Source: Thioglobus_B sp964566765
Lineage (GTDB): Bacteria; Pseudomonadota; Gammaproteobacteria; PS1; Pseudothioglobaceae
DNA: 22,608 nt
Direction of reading: 5' to 3'
Assembly (NCBI GenBank): GCA_964566765.1
Contig: CAZMJI010000011.1
Span: 1-22,608 of the forward strand
Positions within the stretch are counted from its first letter, which is position 1. Each line of letters opens with the position of its first letter. Below, piece after piece: positions 1-8,275 of this stretch. Under the pieces are notes generated by a model. That model made no database searches and had not been told where the DNA came from. It saw only the letters and a program-made list of their open reading frames with translations. A program made the translations under genes and the position numbers.

Positions 1-1
1 G

Positions 2-1624
2 GATGAAGACTTTAACAAGCCATTTATTGGCGTTGCCAATTCTTTTATCGAAATTATTCCCGGTCACTTCTTTCTAGACGAGGTTTCTAGAATTGTCAAA
101 GAAGAGATTCGCGCAGCCGGCTGTGTGCCATTTGAGTTCAACACCATTGGTGTGGACGATGGTATCGCCATGGGCCATGACGGCATGCTGTTCTCTTTGC
201 CGTCGCGTGAGATTATCGCTTCATCGATTGAAACAGTCATGAATGCACATAAGCTAGATGCGATGATTGCCATTCCAAACTGTGACAAGATTGTGCCTGG
301 CATGATTATGGGCGCACTACGCGTTAACGTACCAACGGTCTTTGTCTCAGGCGGCCCTATGCAAAAAGGCCATACTAAGGACGGTACCGCAATTGACTTA
401 GCCACGGCTTTCGAAGCCGTTGGTAAGCATGAGACGGGCGAGATTAGTGACGAAGAGCTGAAAGACATTGAGTGTAATGCTTGTCCAGGTGGTGGTAGTT
501 GCTCGGGCATGTTTACTGCCAACTCTATGAACACGTTGATGGAAGCCATGGGTATCGCCCTACCAGGTAATGGTACGATTCTGGCACTAACCCCTGAGCG
601 TGAGCAGTTGTATCGTCAGGCGGCACGTCGTGTGTGTGAGATTGCCCTGATGGAAAAAGCCGAAGATCGTGAAGCCTTTAATCTGCGCAATATCTTAAAT
701 GAAAACGCCGTGCGTAATGCCTTTGCTGTAGACATGGCCATGGGTGGTAGCTCAAACACCGTGCTGCACATGTTGGCGATTGCCAAAGAGGCCGAGGTGG
801 ATTTCAATATGGAAGACATTAATAAAACCTCTCAGCGCGTGTCACACATTGCTAAGATTTCACCATCGCTATCCACGGTACACATGGAAGACATCAACCG
901 TGCAGGTGGTGTGAGCGCAGTGATGCATGAGATGAGTAAACGTGGTGAAGACATCTTGCTGGACAACCCAACGGTGACTGGCGAGAGTGTGTATGAACGC
1001 ATTAAAGATGCCAAGATTCTAGATACCAACATCATTCATACCATTGATAATCCATACTCAGAAGTGGGTGGATTGGCGGTGTTATACGGCAACCTAGCTG
1101 AACAAGGCTCGGTGATTAAAACCGCGGGCATCACGGGTGAGCGTGTGTTTACCGGTAGTGCCGTTTGTTTTGATTCGCAAGATGAGGCGATTGCTGGCAT
1201 TAAAGGTGGCAAAGTTAAAGCCGGTGATGTGGTAGTGATTCGCTACGAAGGCCCCAAAGGTGGTCCAGGCATGCAAGAGATGCTGGCACCAACCTCATTG
1301 ATTATGGGTATGGGTCTGGGTGATAAAGTAGCTTTGATTACCGATGGTCGCTTCTCAGGGGCGACTCGTGGCGCCTCGATTGGTCACGTCTCACCAGAGG
1401 CCGCTGAAGGCGGTATGATTGGCCTATTGAAAGATGGTGATGAGATCCATATCGATGTGGATCAGTACATCTTGCAAGTGAATCTAGATGATGAAGAAAT
1501 TGCCAAGCGTCGTGCAGCCTTCAAACCAGTGAAAAAGACACTAACGTCTAAATGGCTACAGCAATATCGCTTGTTGGTAACCAATGCCAGCTCGGGTGCA
1601 ATGCTAAAAACCGACTGGGATTAA
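2..1624 (+). CDS. ilvD: Dihydroxy-acid dehydratase, 5'-truncated by the window edge
   Basis: Dehydrates 2,3-dihydroxy-3-methylbutanoate or -pentanoate to the 2-oxo acid, the third common step of valine and isoleucine synthesis, in the cytoplasm using an iron-sulfur cluster. The frame is open from base 2 and already reads DEDFNKPFIGVANSF, a conserved region near the family N-terminus, so only about 25 residues should be missing and the ATG at 125 is internal. Cluster and Mg-binding signatures are intact: CDKIVPGM (codon at 281), CPGGGSCSGMFTANSM (codon at 482) and, near the C-terminus, GRFSGATRGASIGHVSPEAAEGG-like sequence around 1346-1410. It ends in TAA 20 bases before a strong terminator and converges on rnr. 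No other ilv gene is in the window. Identification is very secure; the start lies outside the window. Confidence 0.97.
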   Translation, partial: DEDFNKPFIGVANSFIEIIPGHFFLDEVSRIVKEEIRAAGCVPFEFNTIGVDDGIAMGHDGMLFSLPSREIIASSIETVMNAHKLDAMIAIPNCDKIVPGMIMGALRVNVPTVFVSGGPMQKGHTKDGTAIDLATAFEAVGKHETGEISDEELKDIECNACPGGGSCSGMFTANSMNTLMEAMGIALPGNGTILALTPEREQLYRQAARRVCEIALMEKAEDREAFNLRNILNENAVRNAFAVDMAMGGSSNTVLHMLAIAKEAEVDFNMEDINKTSQRVSHIAKISPSLSTVHMEDINRAGGVSAVMHEMSKRGEDILLDNPTVTGESVYERIKDAKILDTNIIHTIDNPYSEVGGLAVLYGNLAEQGSVIKTAGITGERVFTGSAVCFDSQDEAIAGIKGGKVKAGDVVVIRYEGPKGGPGMQEMLAPTSLIMGMGLGDKVALITDGRFSGATRGASIGHVSPEAAEGGMIGLLKDGDEIHIDVDQYILQVNLDDEEIAKRRAAFKPVKKTLTSKWLQQYRLLVTNASSGAMLKTDWD

Positions 1625-1644
1625 TCCTTTAATCACCAGCCAAT

Positions 1645-1673
1645 AAAAAAGGAGGCTGTTGCCTCCTTTTTTT
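1645..1673. terminator. Bidirectional rho-independent terminator between ilvD and rnr
   Basis: A perfect inverted repeat has arms at 1645-1656 and 1661-1672, with GC core GGAGGC/GCCTCC and a TGTT loop. It is flanked by an A6 run on the left and a T7 run on the right, so it makes a hairpin plus U-tract on either strand. It can end ilvD transcripts rightward and rnr transcripts leftward; the rnr stop codon is only 4 bases beyond the T run. Confidence 0.93.
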
Positions 1674-1676
1674 GTT

Positions 1677-3791
1677 TTAGGCTGGGGTAAAGACCATTTG
1701 TCGGTCATCCAGATTTACCGAGGCAATCTGAATTTGGATATGGTCGCCTAGGCGGTAAATCTTGCCGGTGCGCTCACCACGCAAGCGGTGATGCGTGTCA
1801 TCAAACAGATAATAGTCATCATCTAAATCTCGAACACTGATCATGCCTTCGACAAACACATCGGTTAGCTCGATAAACATACCAAAGCCAGCCACGCCTG
1901 AGATCACACCTTCGTAGGTTTCACCCACCTTATCGCGCATGTACTCACATTTCAGCCATTGCTCAACATCACGCGTGGCATCATCTGCACGACGCTCAGT
2001 GATCGACAGGTGTTCACCAAATTCTGCCATCTTCTTACTTGGCTTGTGTTTCTGCTTTGCCAAAACACGGTAGATCGCACGATGCACCAATAGGTCTGGA
2101 TAACGACGAATCGGTGAGGTAAAGTGCGTATAGTCATCAAAGGCCAGACCAAAGTGACCTTCATTGGCTGGCGTGTAAATCGCCTGCTTCATGGTTCTAA
2201 GTACCACGGTCTTAATGACGTTTTCATCGTCACGACCTTTGGCAGCCTCTAAGACTTTGGCAAAGTCGCGTGATTCTGGCTCCATGCCACCCTCTAGCGT
2301 TAGACCTGCTACCGATAAGAAATCGCGAGTGGTCTCGATCTTTTCTTGGGTTGGTTTCGGATGGATGCGATACAAGAAGTCTTCATCATGATGGGCTAAG
2401 AACTTAGCCGTGGCCTGATTGGCCATGAGCATGCACTCTTCAATCAGCTTATGCGCATCATTACGAGATCTGGCAACGATATTATCAATCTTGCCGTTGT
2501 CGTTAAAGAGGATTTGCGACTCAATGCGATCAAAGTCCATCACCCCACGTTTGGTGCGGGCAATGCGCAAGGTTTTATACAAACCATATAACGAGTTAAT
2601 GTTATCCATCACATCGGCGTATTTGGCCGTTAGTTCAGGATCTTTATCCTCTAGGATCTTACCGACTTCGGTATAAGTGGTACGCGCATGTGAGTACATG
2701 GTGGCTGGATAGAACTCATAGCTTAACAGTTCGCCCTGATGATCAATCTCCATCTCACAGGTCATGCACAGACGTTCTACTTGTGGATTGAGTGAACATA
2801 AGCCGTTCGACAACTCTTCAGGCAACATTGGTACCACACGATGCGGAAAATACACCGAATTACCACGGTCAAACGCATCTTTGTCCAGCGCACTACCGGT
2901 TTTCACATAATGTGCCACATCGGCAATCGCCACATACAGCTTCCAGCCAGTGTTGCTTGGTTCGGCATACACTGCGTCATCAAAGTCGCGAGAATCTTCG
3001 CCATCAATGGTGATCAGTTTAATATCGGTAATATCGCGACGCCCTTGTTTGTCCTCGTCAGTCACCACGCTTGGTAGCTGAGCTGTTTGTGCTAGGGTCT
3101 CTTGGGAAAAATCAACTGGAATGTTGTAGCGGTATAGCGCTGAGTCAGTTTCAATACCCTCGTCTAAATATTGGCCTAAAATTTCAACGATCTTAGCTTC
3201 GGCAGGCTCTTCCAAGGTTGGTGACTTAGTGATCTCTAAAACCACAATTTGCTCGTCCTGGTGCTCGTCTGTGATCTCAGGAATGTTGATGGTGTGCTTG
3301 ATGCGTTTGTCATCCACCACCACATAGGCATGGCCATCTTCAATATGTAGGCGCCCTACCAAAGTCTTCACAGTCTCAATGACTTTAACGATTTGTGCAT
3401 CGCCACGGTCATTCAGTAGGCGTGCCTTCACTCGGTCGCCATGGAATACCAATTGCATTTGCTTAGAAGATAAGCGCAAATCTTTACCACCCTTATCCAG
3501 GGTGATAAAACCAAAGCCTTTAGGGTTGGCAATTACCGTGCCTACCAATAGGCCACGGTTTGAAAACTTGCGATAGACACCTTTTTTGTTGCAGCTGAGC
3601 TGCTGGTCTCGCACCATGGCGCGCAGACGATGCGTCAGCGGCTTTTTCTGGCTATTATCTACCTCTAATAAGTCAAACAGTTCGTGCTTGGTTCTAGGCT
3701 GTTGTTCGATAAATTCTAAAATGTACTCCCGAGAAGGAATCGGATTATCGTACTTTTCCGCTTCCCTCTGGTGATGTGGATCGTTACTCAT
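1677..3791 (-). CDS. rnr: Ribonuclease R (3'-5' exoribonuclease)
   Basis: Processive 3'-5' exoribonuclease of the RNB family that degrades structured RNA and takes part in rRNA and tmRNA-linked quality control. Order seen: an N-terminal winged-helix-like part (about 1-80) with the family opening REAEKYxNPIPSRE, cold-shock-type OB domains (about 80-240), the RNB catalytic domain (about 252-580) with the metal-binding string DGEDSRDFDD near residues 263-272, and one S1 domain (about 620-702). The protein ends directly after S1, so the lysine-rich tail of the E. coli enzyme (about 813 residues) is missing. The frame extends one codon upstream to a TTG at 3794. I chose the ATG at 3791 because it gives MSNDPHHQ, like the E. 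coli start. The ATG overlaps the purA stop (ATGAGTAA), which suggests translational coupling; there is no Shine-Dalgarno sequence. Confidence 0.95.
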   Translation of the reverse strand: MSNDPHHQREAEKYDNPIPSREYILEFIEQQPRTKHELFDLLEVDNSQKKPLTHRLRAMVRDQQLSCNKKGVYRKFSNRGLLVGTVIANPKGFGFITLDKGGKDLRLSSKQMQLVFHGDRVKARLLNDRGDAQIVKVIETVKTLVGRLHIEDGHAYVVVDDKRIKHTINIPEITDEHQDEQIVVLEITKSPTLEEPAEAKIVEILGQYLDEGIETDSALYRYNIPVDFSQETLAQTAQLPSVVTDEDKQGRRDITDIKLITIDGEDSRDFDDAVYAEPSNTGWKLYVAIADVAHYVKTGSALDKDAFDRGNSVYFPHRVVPMLPEELSNGLCSLNPQVERLCMTCEMEIDHQGELLSYEFYPATMYSHARTTYTEVGKILEDKDPELTAKYADVMDNINSLYGLYKTLRIARTKRGVMDFDRIESQILFNDNGKIDNIVARSRNDAHKLIEECMLMANQATAKFLAHHDEDFLYRIHPKPTQEKIETTRDFLSVAGLTLEGGMEPESRDFAKVLEAAKGRDDENVIKTVVLRTMKQAIYTPANEGHFGLAFDDYTHFTSPIRRYPDLLVHRAIYRVLAKQKHKPSKKMAEFGEHLSITERRADDATRDVEQWLKCEYMRDKVGETYEGVISGVAGFGMFIELTDVFVEGMISVRDLDDDYYLFDDTHHRLRGERTGKIYRLGDHIQIQIASVNLDDRQMVFTPA

Positions 3792-5103
3792 CAAACGGGT
3801 GATTTAGAATTAGGGTTTCGTCGCGATCTGGGCCGGTTGATAGAATGTCAACTGGTAAGCCCGAGAGTTCTTCAATCTTACGAATGTAGTCTTGCGCAGC
3901 TTGTGGCAGCTCGTCAAACGACTTGGTGCCAATGGTAGAAGTTTGCCAGCCTGGCATTTCAATATAAATTGGCTTGGCGTTGGCATAGCCTTCGGCATCA
4001 TATGGTGGCTCGGTTACGGTTTCACCATTGAGCTCATAAGCGGTACAAATCTGAATAGACTCTAGAGAATCTAGTACGTCCAGCTTGGTTAGGCAAATAC
4101 CACTGACTGCATTGAGTTTGAATGAGCGGTTTAGGGTAACCATATCCAACCAGCCGCAACGACGTTGACGACCGGTGGTGGCGCCAAACTCATGGCCGAC
4201 GGTACCCAAAATCTTACCAATTTCATCACCACTGTCGGTGGCTAGGTCATACACCAGCTCGGTCGGGAATGGACCGCCACCCACGCGCGTGGTATAGGCT
4301 TTTACAATGCCAATCACATAATCAATATCACGCACACCCACACCTGAACCAGTCACCGCACCGCCTGAAGTGGTGTTTGACGAGGTTACAAATGGATAGG
4401 TGCCTTGGTCGATATCCAGCAGTGCACCTTGCGCGCCTTCAAATAAGATGTTCTCGTTGTTGGCAATGTGCTCGTGAATGCGTTGGGTTACGTCAGTGAT
4501 CATTGGACGTACCACTTTAGCCTGTTCTAGGGCTTCTGCCAGTACCGCTTCATAATCCAGTGCCTCAACGCCGTAATACTCGGTTAGGGCAAAGTTGTGA
4601 TATTCCATCACCCCTTTTAGCTTCTCGGCAAAGGCTGCTTCATCCAGTAGGTCGCCGACACGCAGACCACGACGCGCCACCTTGTCTTCGTAAGCTGGGC
4701 CAATACCATTACCCGTGGTACCAATGGCTGCCTTGCCGCGTTTAACTTCACGCGCATTATCCAGCGCGATGTGATACGGCATAATCAGCGGACAACCTGG
4801 GGCAATCTTAATACGAGCAGCTGCGTCCACACCAGCGGCATCTAGCTCACCCAATTCTTTCATTAGCGCGGACATGGATAGCACCACACCATGGCCAATT
4901 AAGCATTCCACATTCTCACGTAAGATACCTGATGGGATTAGGTGTAAGACCGTCTTCTGACCGTCAATGACCAAGGTGTGTCCTGCATTGTGTCCGCCCT
5001 GAAAGCGTACCACGCTTGAGACGCGGTCGGTAATTAGGTCAACAACCTTACCTTTTCCTTCGTCACCCCATTGGGTGCCGATAATTACTACATTCTTTGA
5101 CAT
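3784..5103 (-). CDS. purA: Adenylosuccinate synthetase
   Basis: Joins IMP and aspartate using GTP to make adenylosuccinate, the first committed step from IMP to AMP, in the cytoplasm. It has 439 residues against about 430 in relatives, so it is full length. Visible signatures: the P-loop-like GTQWGDEGKGK at 9-19 with the catalytic Asp at 14, GGHNAGHT at 36-43 with the catalytic His at 42, GTTGNGIGPAYEDK at 128-141, the region QGALLDIDQGTYPFVTSSN at 225-243, and ATTGR followed by RRCGW at 308-318. It lies 31 bases after hisZ and overlaps the next gene, rnr, by 8 bases. The short A/T-rich gap before it holds no promoter or Shine-Dalgarno I would trust, so it is probably co-transcribed from hflK. 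Confidence 0.97.
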   Translation of the reverse strand: MSKNVVIIGTQWGDEGKGKVVDLITDRVSSVVRFQGGHNAGHTLVIDGQKTVLHLIPSGILRENVECLIGHGVVLSMSALMKELGELDAAGVDAAARIKIAPGCPLIMPYHIALDNAREVKRGKAAIGTTGNGIGPAYEDKVARRGLRVGDLLDEAAFAEKLKGVMEYHNFALTEYYGVEALDYEAVLAEALEQAKVVRPMITDVTQRIHEHIANNENILFEGAQGALLDIDQGTYPFVTSSNTTSGGAVTGSGVGVRDIDYVIGIVKAYTTRVGGGPFPTELVYDLATDSGDEIGKILGTVGHEFGATTGRQRRCGWLDMVTLNRSFKLNAVSGICLTKLDVLDSLESIQICTAYELNGETVTEPPYDAEGYANAKPIYIEMPGWQTSTIGTKSFDELPQAAQDYIRKIEELSGLPVDILSTGPDRDETLILNHPFDE

Positions 5104-5134
5104 ATTTTTTTAATACTTTGTCTGATTAATTTGA

Positions 5135-6088
5135 TTAATGATTGTTTGATAAAAACTTTAGATCGAAGGAGAAGCCGGTGGCTGCTCTAGACTGACCAAA
5201 AGATTGACCAATATTGTTATAACGACCCCCTTGAGCCAAGGCTTTAGAGTAGTCCTCGTGATACGCTGAGAAGATCACACCGGTGTGATAACCATAGGCT
5301 TTGGTTTCGGCCAAATCGTAAATAATGTCCACACCGGTACCACTGAGTGCTTGACCAATGGCTTTAACTCGCTCAATAGCCTGCTTGATTTCACCAAAGC
5401 TCTGAAATACTTCCAGTGCGGTATCCAATACATTTGCGCCACCTTCAAGCTCCATAAGAGCAGTAAATAGCGTCTCGTTATTAAGTTGATGTTCTACAAT
5501 AAAGTTTTGCAGATCTGGCGTCGAGCGCTTAACAAAGATTTCTCTTAAGGCTTGCGCTTGACTTTCTGTTAATAACTCATGAGCAATCAAGGTATTAAAG
5601 ATAGCCACATTGCCCAAGCTTAATACCACGGGTGAGATGCCTAAAATCGCCATGCTCTCCAGCATCAGCTTAATCACCTCAACATCACTCTCTAGTGTGT
5701 CTGAACCGTACAGTTCTGCACCTGCCTGAATCGGTGAGCGAGACTGGTAAAAATCATCCGCCTTAGTTTGCAAGATGGCATTCACATAGCAGTACTTCTT
5801 CACGCCATCGCTGCCATGCTTGGCATCAATACGCGCAATTTGCGGGGTGATATCAGCATGCACACCGAGCATTTTGGTGCTTAGCGGATCTAAGAATTTA
5901 AAGGTTTTTTGATCAACTTCAGTGCTGGCTAGCAGCATAGAATCAACATTCTCCACCATTGGCGGGATAACCAATTCATAGCCTGCTTGCATATAAGCAT
6001 CAATCAGCGAGCGGCGCGCCATCTCGAACGCAGCCGCCTGCTGGCCGGTCAATTCATCAATACCTTCCGGTAGTTGCCAGTTGCTCAT
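5135..6088 (-). CDS. hisZ: ATP phosphoribosyltransferase regulatory subunit HisZ
   Basis: A histidyl-tRNA-synthetase-like protein that does not charge tRNA. It partners the short form of HisG in the first step of histidine synthesis and passes on histidine feedback. Visible features: the N-terminal WQLPEGIDEL, the class II synthetase-like LGVHADITPQIARI (about 86-99), YCYVNAILQ-type strand, SPIQAGAELYG, and late in the protein GYHTGVIFSAYHED followed by GGRYNNIG and ATGFSFDLKFL. The last two motifs, together with the placement between hflC and purA, separate it from true HisS. At 317 residues it ends just after the synthetase-like core, lacking the roughly 70-residue extension found in Pseudomonas-type HisZ. 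It starts 9 bases after the hflC stop. It implies a short HisG elsewhere in the genome. Confidence 0.93.
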   Translation of the reverse strand: MSNWQLPEGIDELTGQQAAAFEMARRSLIDAYMQAGYELVIPPMVENVDSMLLASTEVDQKTFKFLDPLSTKMLGVHADITPQIARIDAKHGSDGVKKYCYVNAILQTKADDFYQSRSPIQAGAELYGSDTLESDVEVIKLMLESMAILGISPVVLSLGNVAIFNTLIAHELLTESQAQALREIFVKRSTPDLQNFIVEHQLNNETLFTALMELEGGANVLDTALEVFQSFGEIKQAIERVKAIGQALSGTGVDIIYDLAETKAYGYHTGVIFSAYHEDYSKALAQGGRYNNIGQSFGQSRAATGFSFDLKFLSNNH

Positions 6089-6097
6089 AATGTCTGC

Positions 6098-6955
6098 TTA
6101 TTTGGTCTCTGGGTTAAAGTGACGGAAAAACTCTGTATTTGGATTAAGTACTAGGATGTCATTGGCTTTGTCAAATGACTTTTTGTACGACTCCAAAGAG
6201 CGGTAGAATGAATAAAACTCTGCGTTTTTATTATAAGCTTCAGCGTAGTTACCGGCACTAATGGCATCGCCCTCACCTCGAATCTTTTCACTATTACTAT
6301 AAGCATCGGCCACAATAATGGTGCGCTCACGATCGGCATTCGCTCGAATCTTTTCTGCCTCCTCAGCACCTTTAGATCTGAAGTCTTTGGCTACACGCTC
6401 ACGCTCAGCCTGCATACGGCGATACACCGAGTTAGATACTTCTTGCGATAAGTCGATACGCTTGATACGCACATCAACCACCTCAATACCGAATTCGCTA
6501 ACATCTTTTTTCGCCAGTCTGGTGATATTGTTCATAATTTCACTACGCTCACCTGAAACCACCTCAGCAATGGTACGCTTAGAGAATTCACTCTTTAGGC
6601 CGGTTTTAATGATCTGTGCCAAACGATTGTTGGTTCGAGTGATATTACCACCGGTTGATTTGTAGAACTGCTCAGCGCTGGTAATACGCCACTTCACGTA
6701 AGAGTCAACGATTACGTTTTTCTTCTCACCGGTTAGGAAGCGCTCAGCTGGCGCATCCAGGGTTTGAATACGATTATCAAACTTCACCACGTTGTTCACA
6801 AATGGCATCTTAAATTTCAGACCCGGTGTGGTTTCCACCTTAACGATCTCACCCAGTCGCAATTTAATGGCAGTTTGTGTCTCGTTTACCGTGTATAGCG
6901 AAGAACCCAGTACAAAGGCGATCAATGCGCCTAGAATTAGCATGATTTTTGGCAT
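6098..6955 (-). CDS. hflC: HflC, SPFH-family modulator of the FtsH protease
   Basis: A membrane-anchored periplasmic SPFH (stomatin/prohibitin/flotillin) protein that assembles with HflK around FtsH and tunes degradation of membrane proteins. One N-terminal membrane helix is visible (about 3-22, MLILGALIAFVLGSSLYTV), followed by the SPFH domain with AIKLRLGEIV, GLKFKMPFV and DSYVKWRI, then a long charged coiled-coil region (about 150-225, RRMQAERERVAKDFRSKG onward). The 285-residue length is usual. Its ATG shares one base with the hflK stop (TAATG) and is preceded by the only clear Shine-Dalgarno in the window, AGGGAGGT. The gene order hflK-hflC-hisZ-purA-rnr matches other gammaproteobacteria and supports the call. 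Confidence 0.95.
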   Translation of the reverse strand: MPKIMLILGALIAFVLGSSLYTVNETQTAIKLRLGEIVKVETTPGLKFKMPFVNNVVKFDNRIQTLDAPAERFLTGEKKNVIVDSYVKWRITSAEQFYKSTGGNITRTNNRLAQIIKTGLKSEFSKRTIAEVVSGERSEIMNNITRLAKKDVSEFGIEVVDVRIKRIDLSQEVSNSVYRRMQAERERVAKDFRSKGAEEAEKIRANADRERTIIVADAYSNSEKIRGEGDAISAGNYAEAYNKNAEFYSFYRSLESYKKSFDKANDILVLNPNTEFFRHFNPETK

Positions 6956-8136
6956 TATCTTACCTCCCTAGTACGGAAAACCCCGCGGGTATTTTGTGGA
7001 TTGTTTTGGTTTTGTGTTGTGTTGTCTTGAATCACAATTTCAGTATTGCCACGCTTGGTGTCAACCAACTTGTCAATTGGCAGATACATCATTGAATTGG
7101 CCTTTGAGTCGACCACCACCTTGTTGGTCTTGGCCAGTACCGATTCAATGGTTTCGCGATATAGACGCTCTTTGGTGACCTCAGGCGCTTTTTCATACTC
7201 AGTTAGAATTTGCTTAAAGCGCTGCGCCTCACCCACTGATTTAGACACCACTTCAGACTTATAAGCCTTGGCTTCTTCTAGCATACGCGCTGCCTTACCA
7301 CGTGCTCTTGGCAGGATGTCGTTTGAGTAAGTTTGTGCTTCGTTAATCAAACGCTGCTTGTCCTCACGCGCTTTTACTGCATCTGAGAAGGCAGCTTGCA
7401 CTTGCTCTGGTGGTTGTGCATCTTGCATGTTAACCGTGGTAATGGTTAGGCCAGTTTGATACATATCAAGCAATTCTTGTGACTTTTCCTTAACGCTATC
7501 AGCCACACTCGAGCGACCTTCGGTTAGGATGTAGTCCATGGTGTTCTTACCCACCACTTCACGAATCGCACTCTCAACCACATGACGTAGTGTGCTCTCT
7601 GGGCCAGCCACGTTAAATAGATAAGCTTGTGCATCGTTAATCTTGTACTGTACCGCAAATTTGGCATCAATCATGTTTTCGTCTTTGGTTAGCATGATGG
7701 ACTCGCTAGAGACGTTGCCACCAAATCGGCGTGAACCCGCGGTAACGTTTCGATAACCAATCTCTGCCGTTCTAATTTGCTCAACGTTGATTAGGTGTGC
7801 GTTTTCAATTGGATAAGGCAGGTGCCAATGTGGACCTTGAGAGGTTTCTTCTTGGAAGGCGCCAAAGCGTAGTACCACGCCGCGCTCTGCCGGGTCAACG
7901 ATGTAAATGCCCGAAGCTAGCCATAATAACAAGGCCAGTAGCAGTACATATTTAAGACCGCCAGTTGCAGGCATCTGCGGCACTTTCACTTCACTAGGCT
8001 CGTTGTTATTGCCTTTGCCGCCACCAAACATGCCGTCGAATTTATTTTTGAAGTCTTTGATAACTTCGTCTAACTCGGGTGGTGTTTGGTTGTTGCCACC
8101 CCAAGGGTTTTGGTTGTTCTTGTCGTTCCAAGCCAT
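6955..8136 (-). CDS. hflK: HflK, SPFH-family modulator of the FtsH protease
   Basis: Partner of HflC in the periplasmic ring complex around FtsH. The 393-residue protein starts with a cytoplasmic Asn/Gly/Pro-rich segment (about 1-58, with NNQNPWGG and MFGGGKGNNN), typical of HflK. One membrane helix follows (about 61-80, LKYVLLLALLLWLASGIYIV), then the SPFH domain beginning DPAERGVVLRFGAF and including WHLPYPIE, then a helical region (about 240-320, with QAAFSDAVKAREDKQRLINEA). The polar tail ending QNNPQNTRGVFRTREVR is also usual. It is the first gene of the leftward operon; its upstream neighbour is the divergent lptD. In many relatives hfq and hflX precede hflK, and both are absent here. 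The start is set by the first ATG after a stretch without coding potential. Confidence 0.95.
   Translation of the reverse strand: MAWNDKNNQNPWGGNNQTPPELDEVIKDFKNKFDGMFGGGKGNNNEPSEVKVPQMPATGGLKYVLLLALLLWLASGIYIVDPAERGVVLRFGAFQEETSQGPHWHLPYPIENAHLINVEQIRTAEIGYRNVTAGSRRFGGNVSSESIMLTKDENMIDAKFAVQYKINDAQAYLFNVAGPESTLRHVVESAIREVVGKNTMDYILTEGRSSVADSVKEKSQELLDMYQTGLTITTVNMQDAQPPEQVQAAFSDAVKAREDKQRLINEAQTYSNDILPRARGKAARMLEEAKAYKSEVVSKSVGEAQRFKQILTEYEKAPEVTKERLYRETIESVLAKTNKVVVDSKANSMMYLPIDKLVDTKRGNTEIVIQDNTTQNQNNPQNTRGVFRTREVR
6962..6969 (-). promoter_or_regulatory. Strong ribosome binding site of hflC
   Basis: On the minus strand this reads AGGGAGGT, with the GGGAGG core 7 bases before the hflC ATG and lying inside the last codons of hflK. 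It is the only near-perfect Shine-Dalgarno match at a gene start in the window, and it fixes the hflC start at 6955. Confidence 0.8.
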
Positions 8137-8275
8137 GTTAATTTTTAATCAGTTTAAAGTAAAAAACCTGATTTATTTTACCCAAAATAAATCTCAACAA
8201 ACCCTTGAATAAGCAACTATAGAGATAAATATATGGTGTTAAAATGAATGGATTTATTTTGCTGCAAACTGCTGT
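8137..8275. promoter_or_regulatory. Divergent promoter region between hflK and lptD
   Basis: This 139-base, strongly A/T-rich gap is the longest non-coding stretch in the window and must hold the promoters for both operons. For lptD an extended -10 (TG-T-TAAAAT) at 8237-8245 is the best element, about 30 bases before the ATG; a TTGAAT at 8205-8210 is too far from it for a normal spacer. For hflK, TAAAAT on the minus strand (8180-8175) could be a -10 but lacks a good -35. No operator or riboswitch structure is evident. The region call is firm; the exact elements are tentative. Confidence 0.6.
8237..8245 (+). promoter_or_regulatory. Candidate extended -10 element for lptD-surA-rlmB
   Basis: TGTTAAAAT matches the extended -10 consensus TGnTATAAT at all but one informative position. 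Transcription would begin near 8252, giving a leader of about 24 bases with no Shine-Dalgarno. No convincing -35 lies 16-18 bases upstream, which is acceptable for an extended -10 promoter. Predicted by eye only. Confidence 0.4.

Noticed and set aside
64..549. A 161-codon open frame on the minus strand opposite ilvD
   Set aside because: Entirely antisense to strongly conserved ilvD sequence; no family resemblance and no promoter or ribosome binding site.
1..3000. CTAG tetranucleotides looked frequent (for example near 72, 85, 1018 and 1484)
   Set aside because: A rough count in the first 3 kb is near chance expectation. It shows only that CTAG is not depleted as in enteric bacteria, which is not a feature in itself.
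8205..8231. TTGAAT plus TAAATA as a standard sigma70 promoter for lptD
   Set aside because: The spacer would be about 15 bases and the -10 is weak; the downstream extended -10 at 8237-8245 is a better match.
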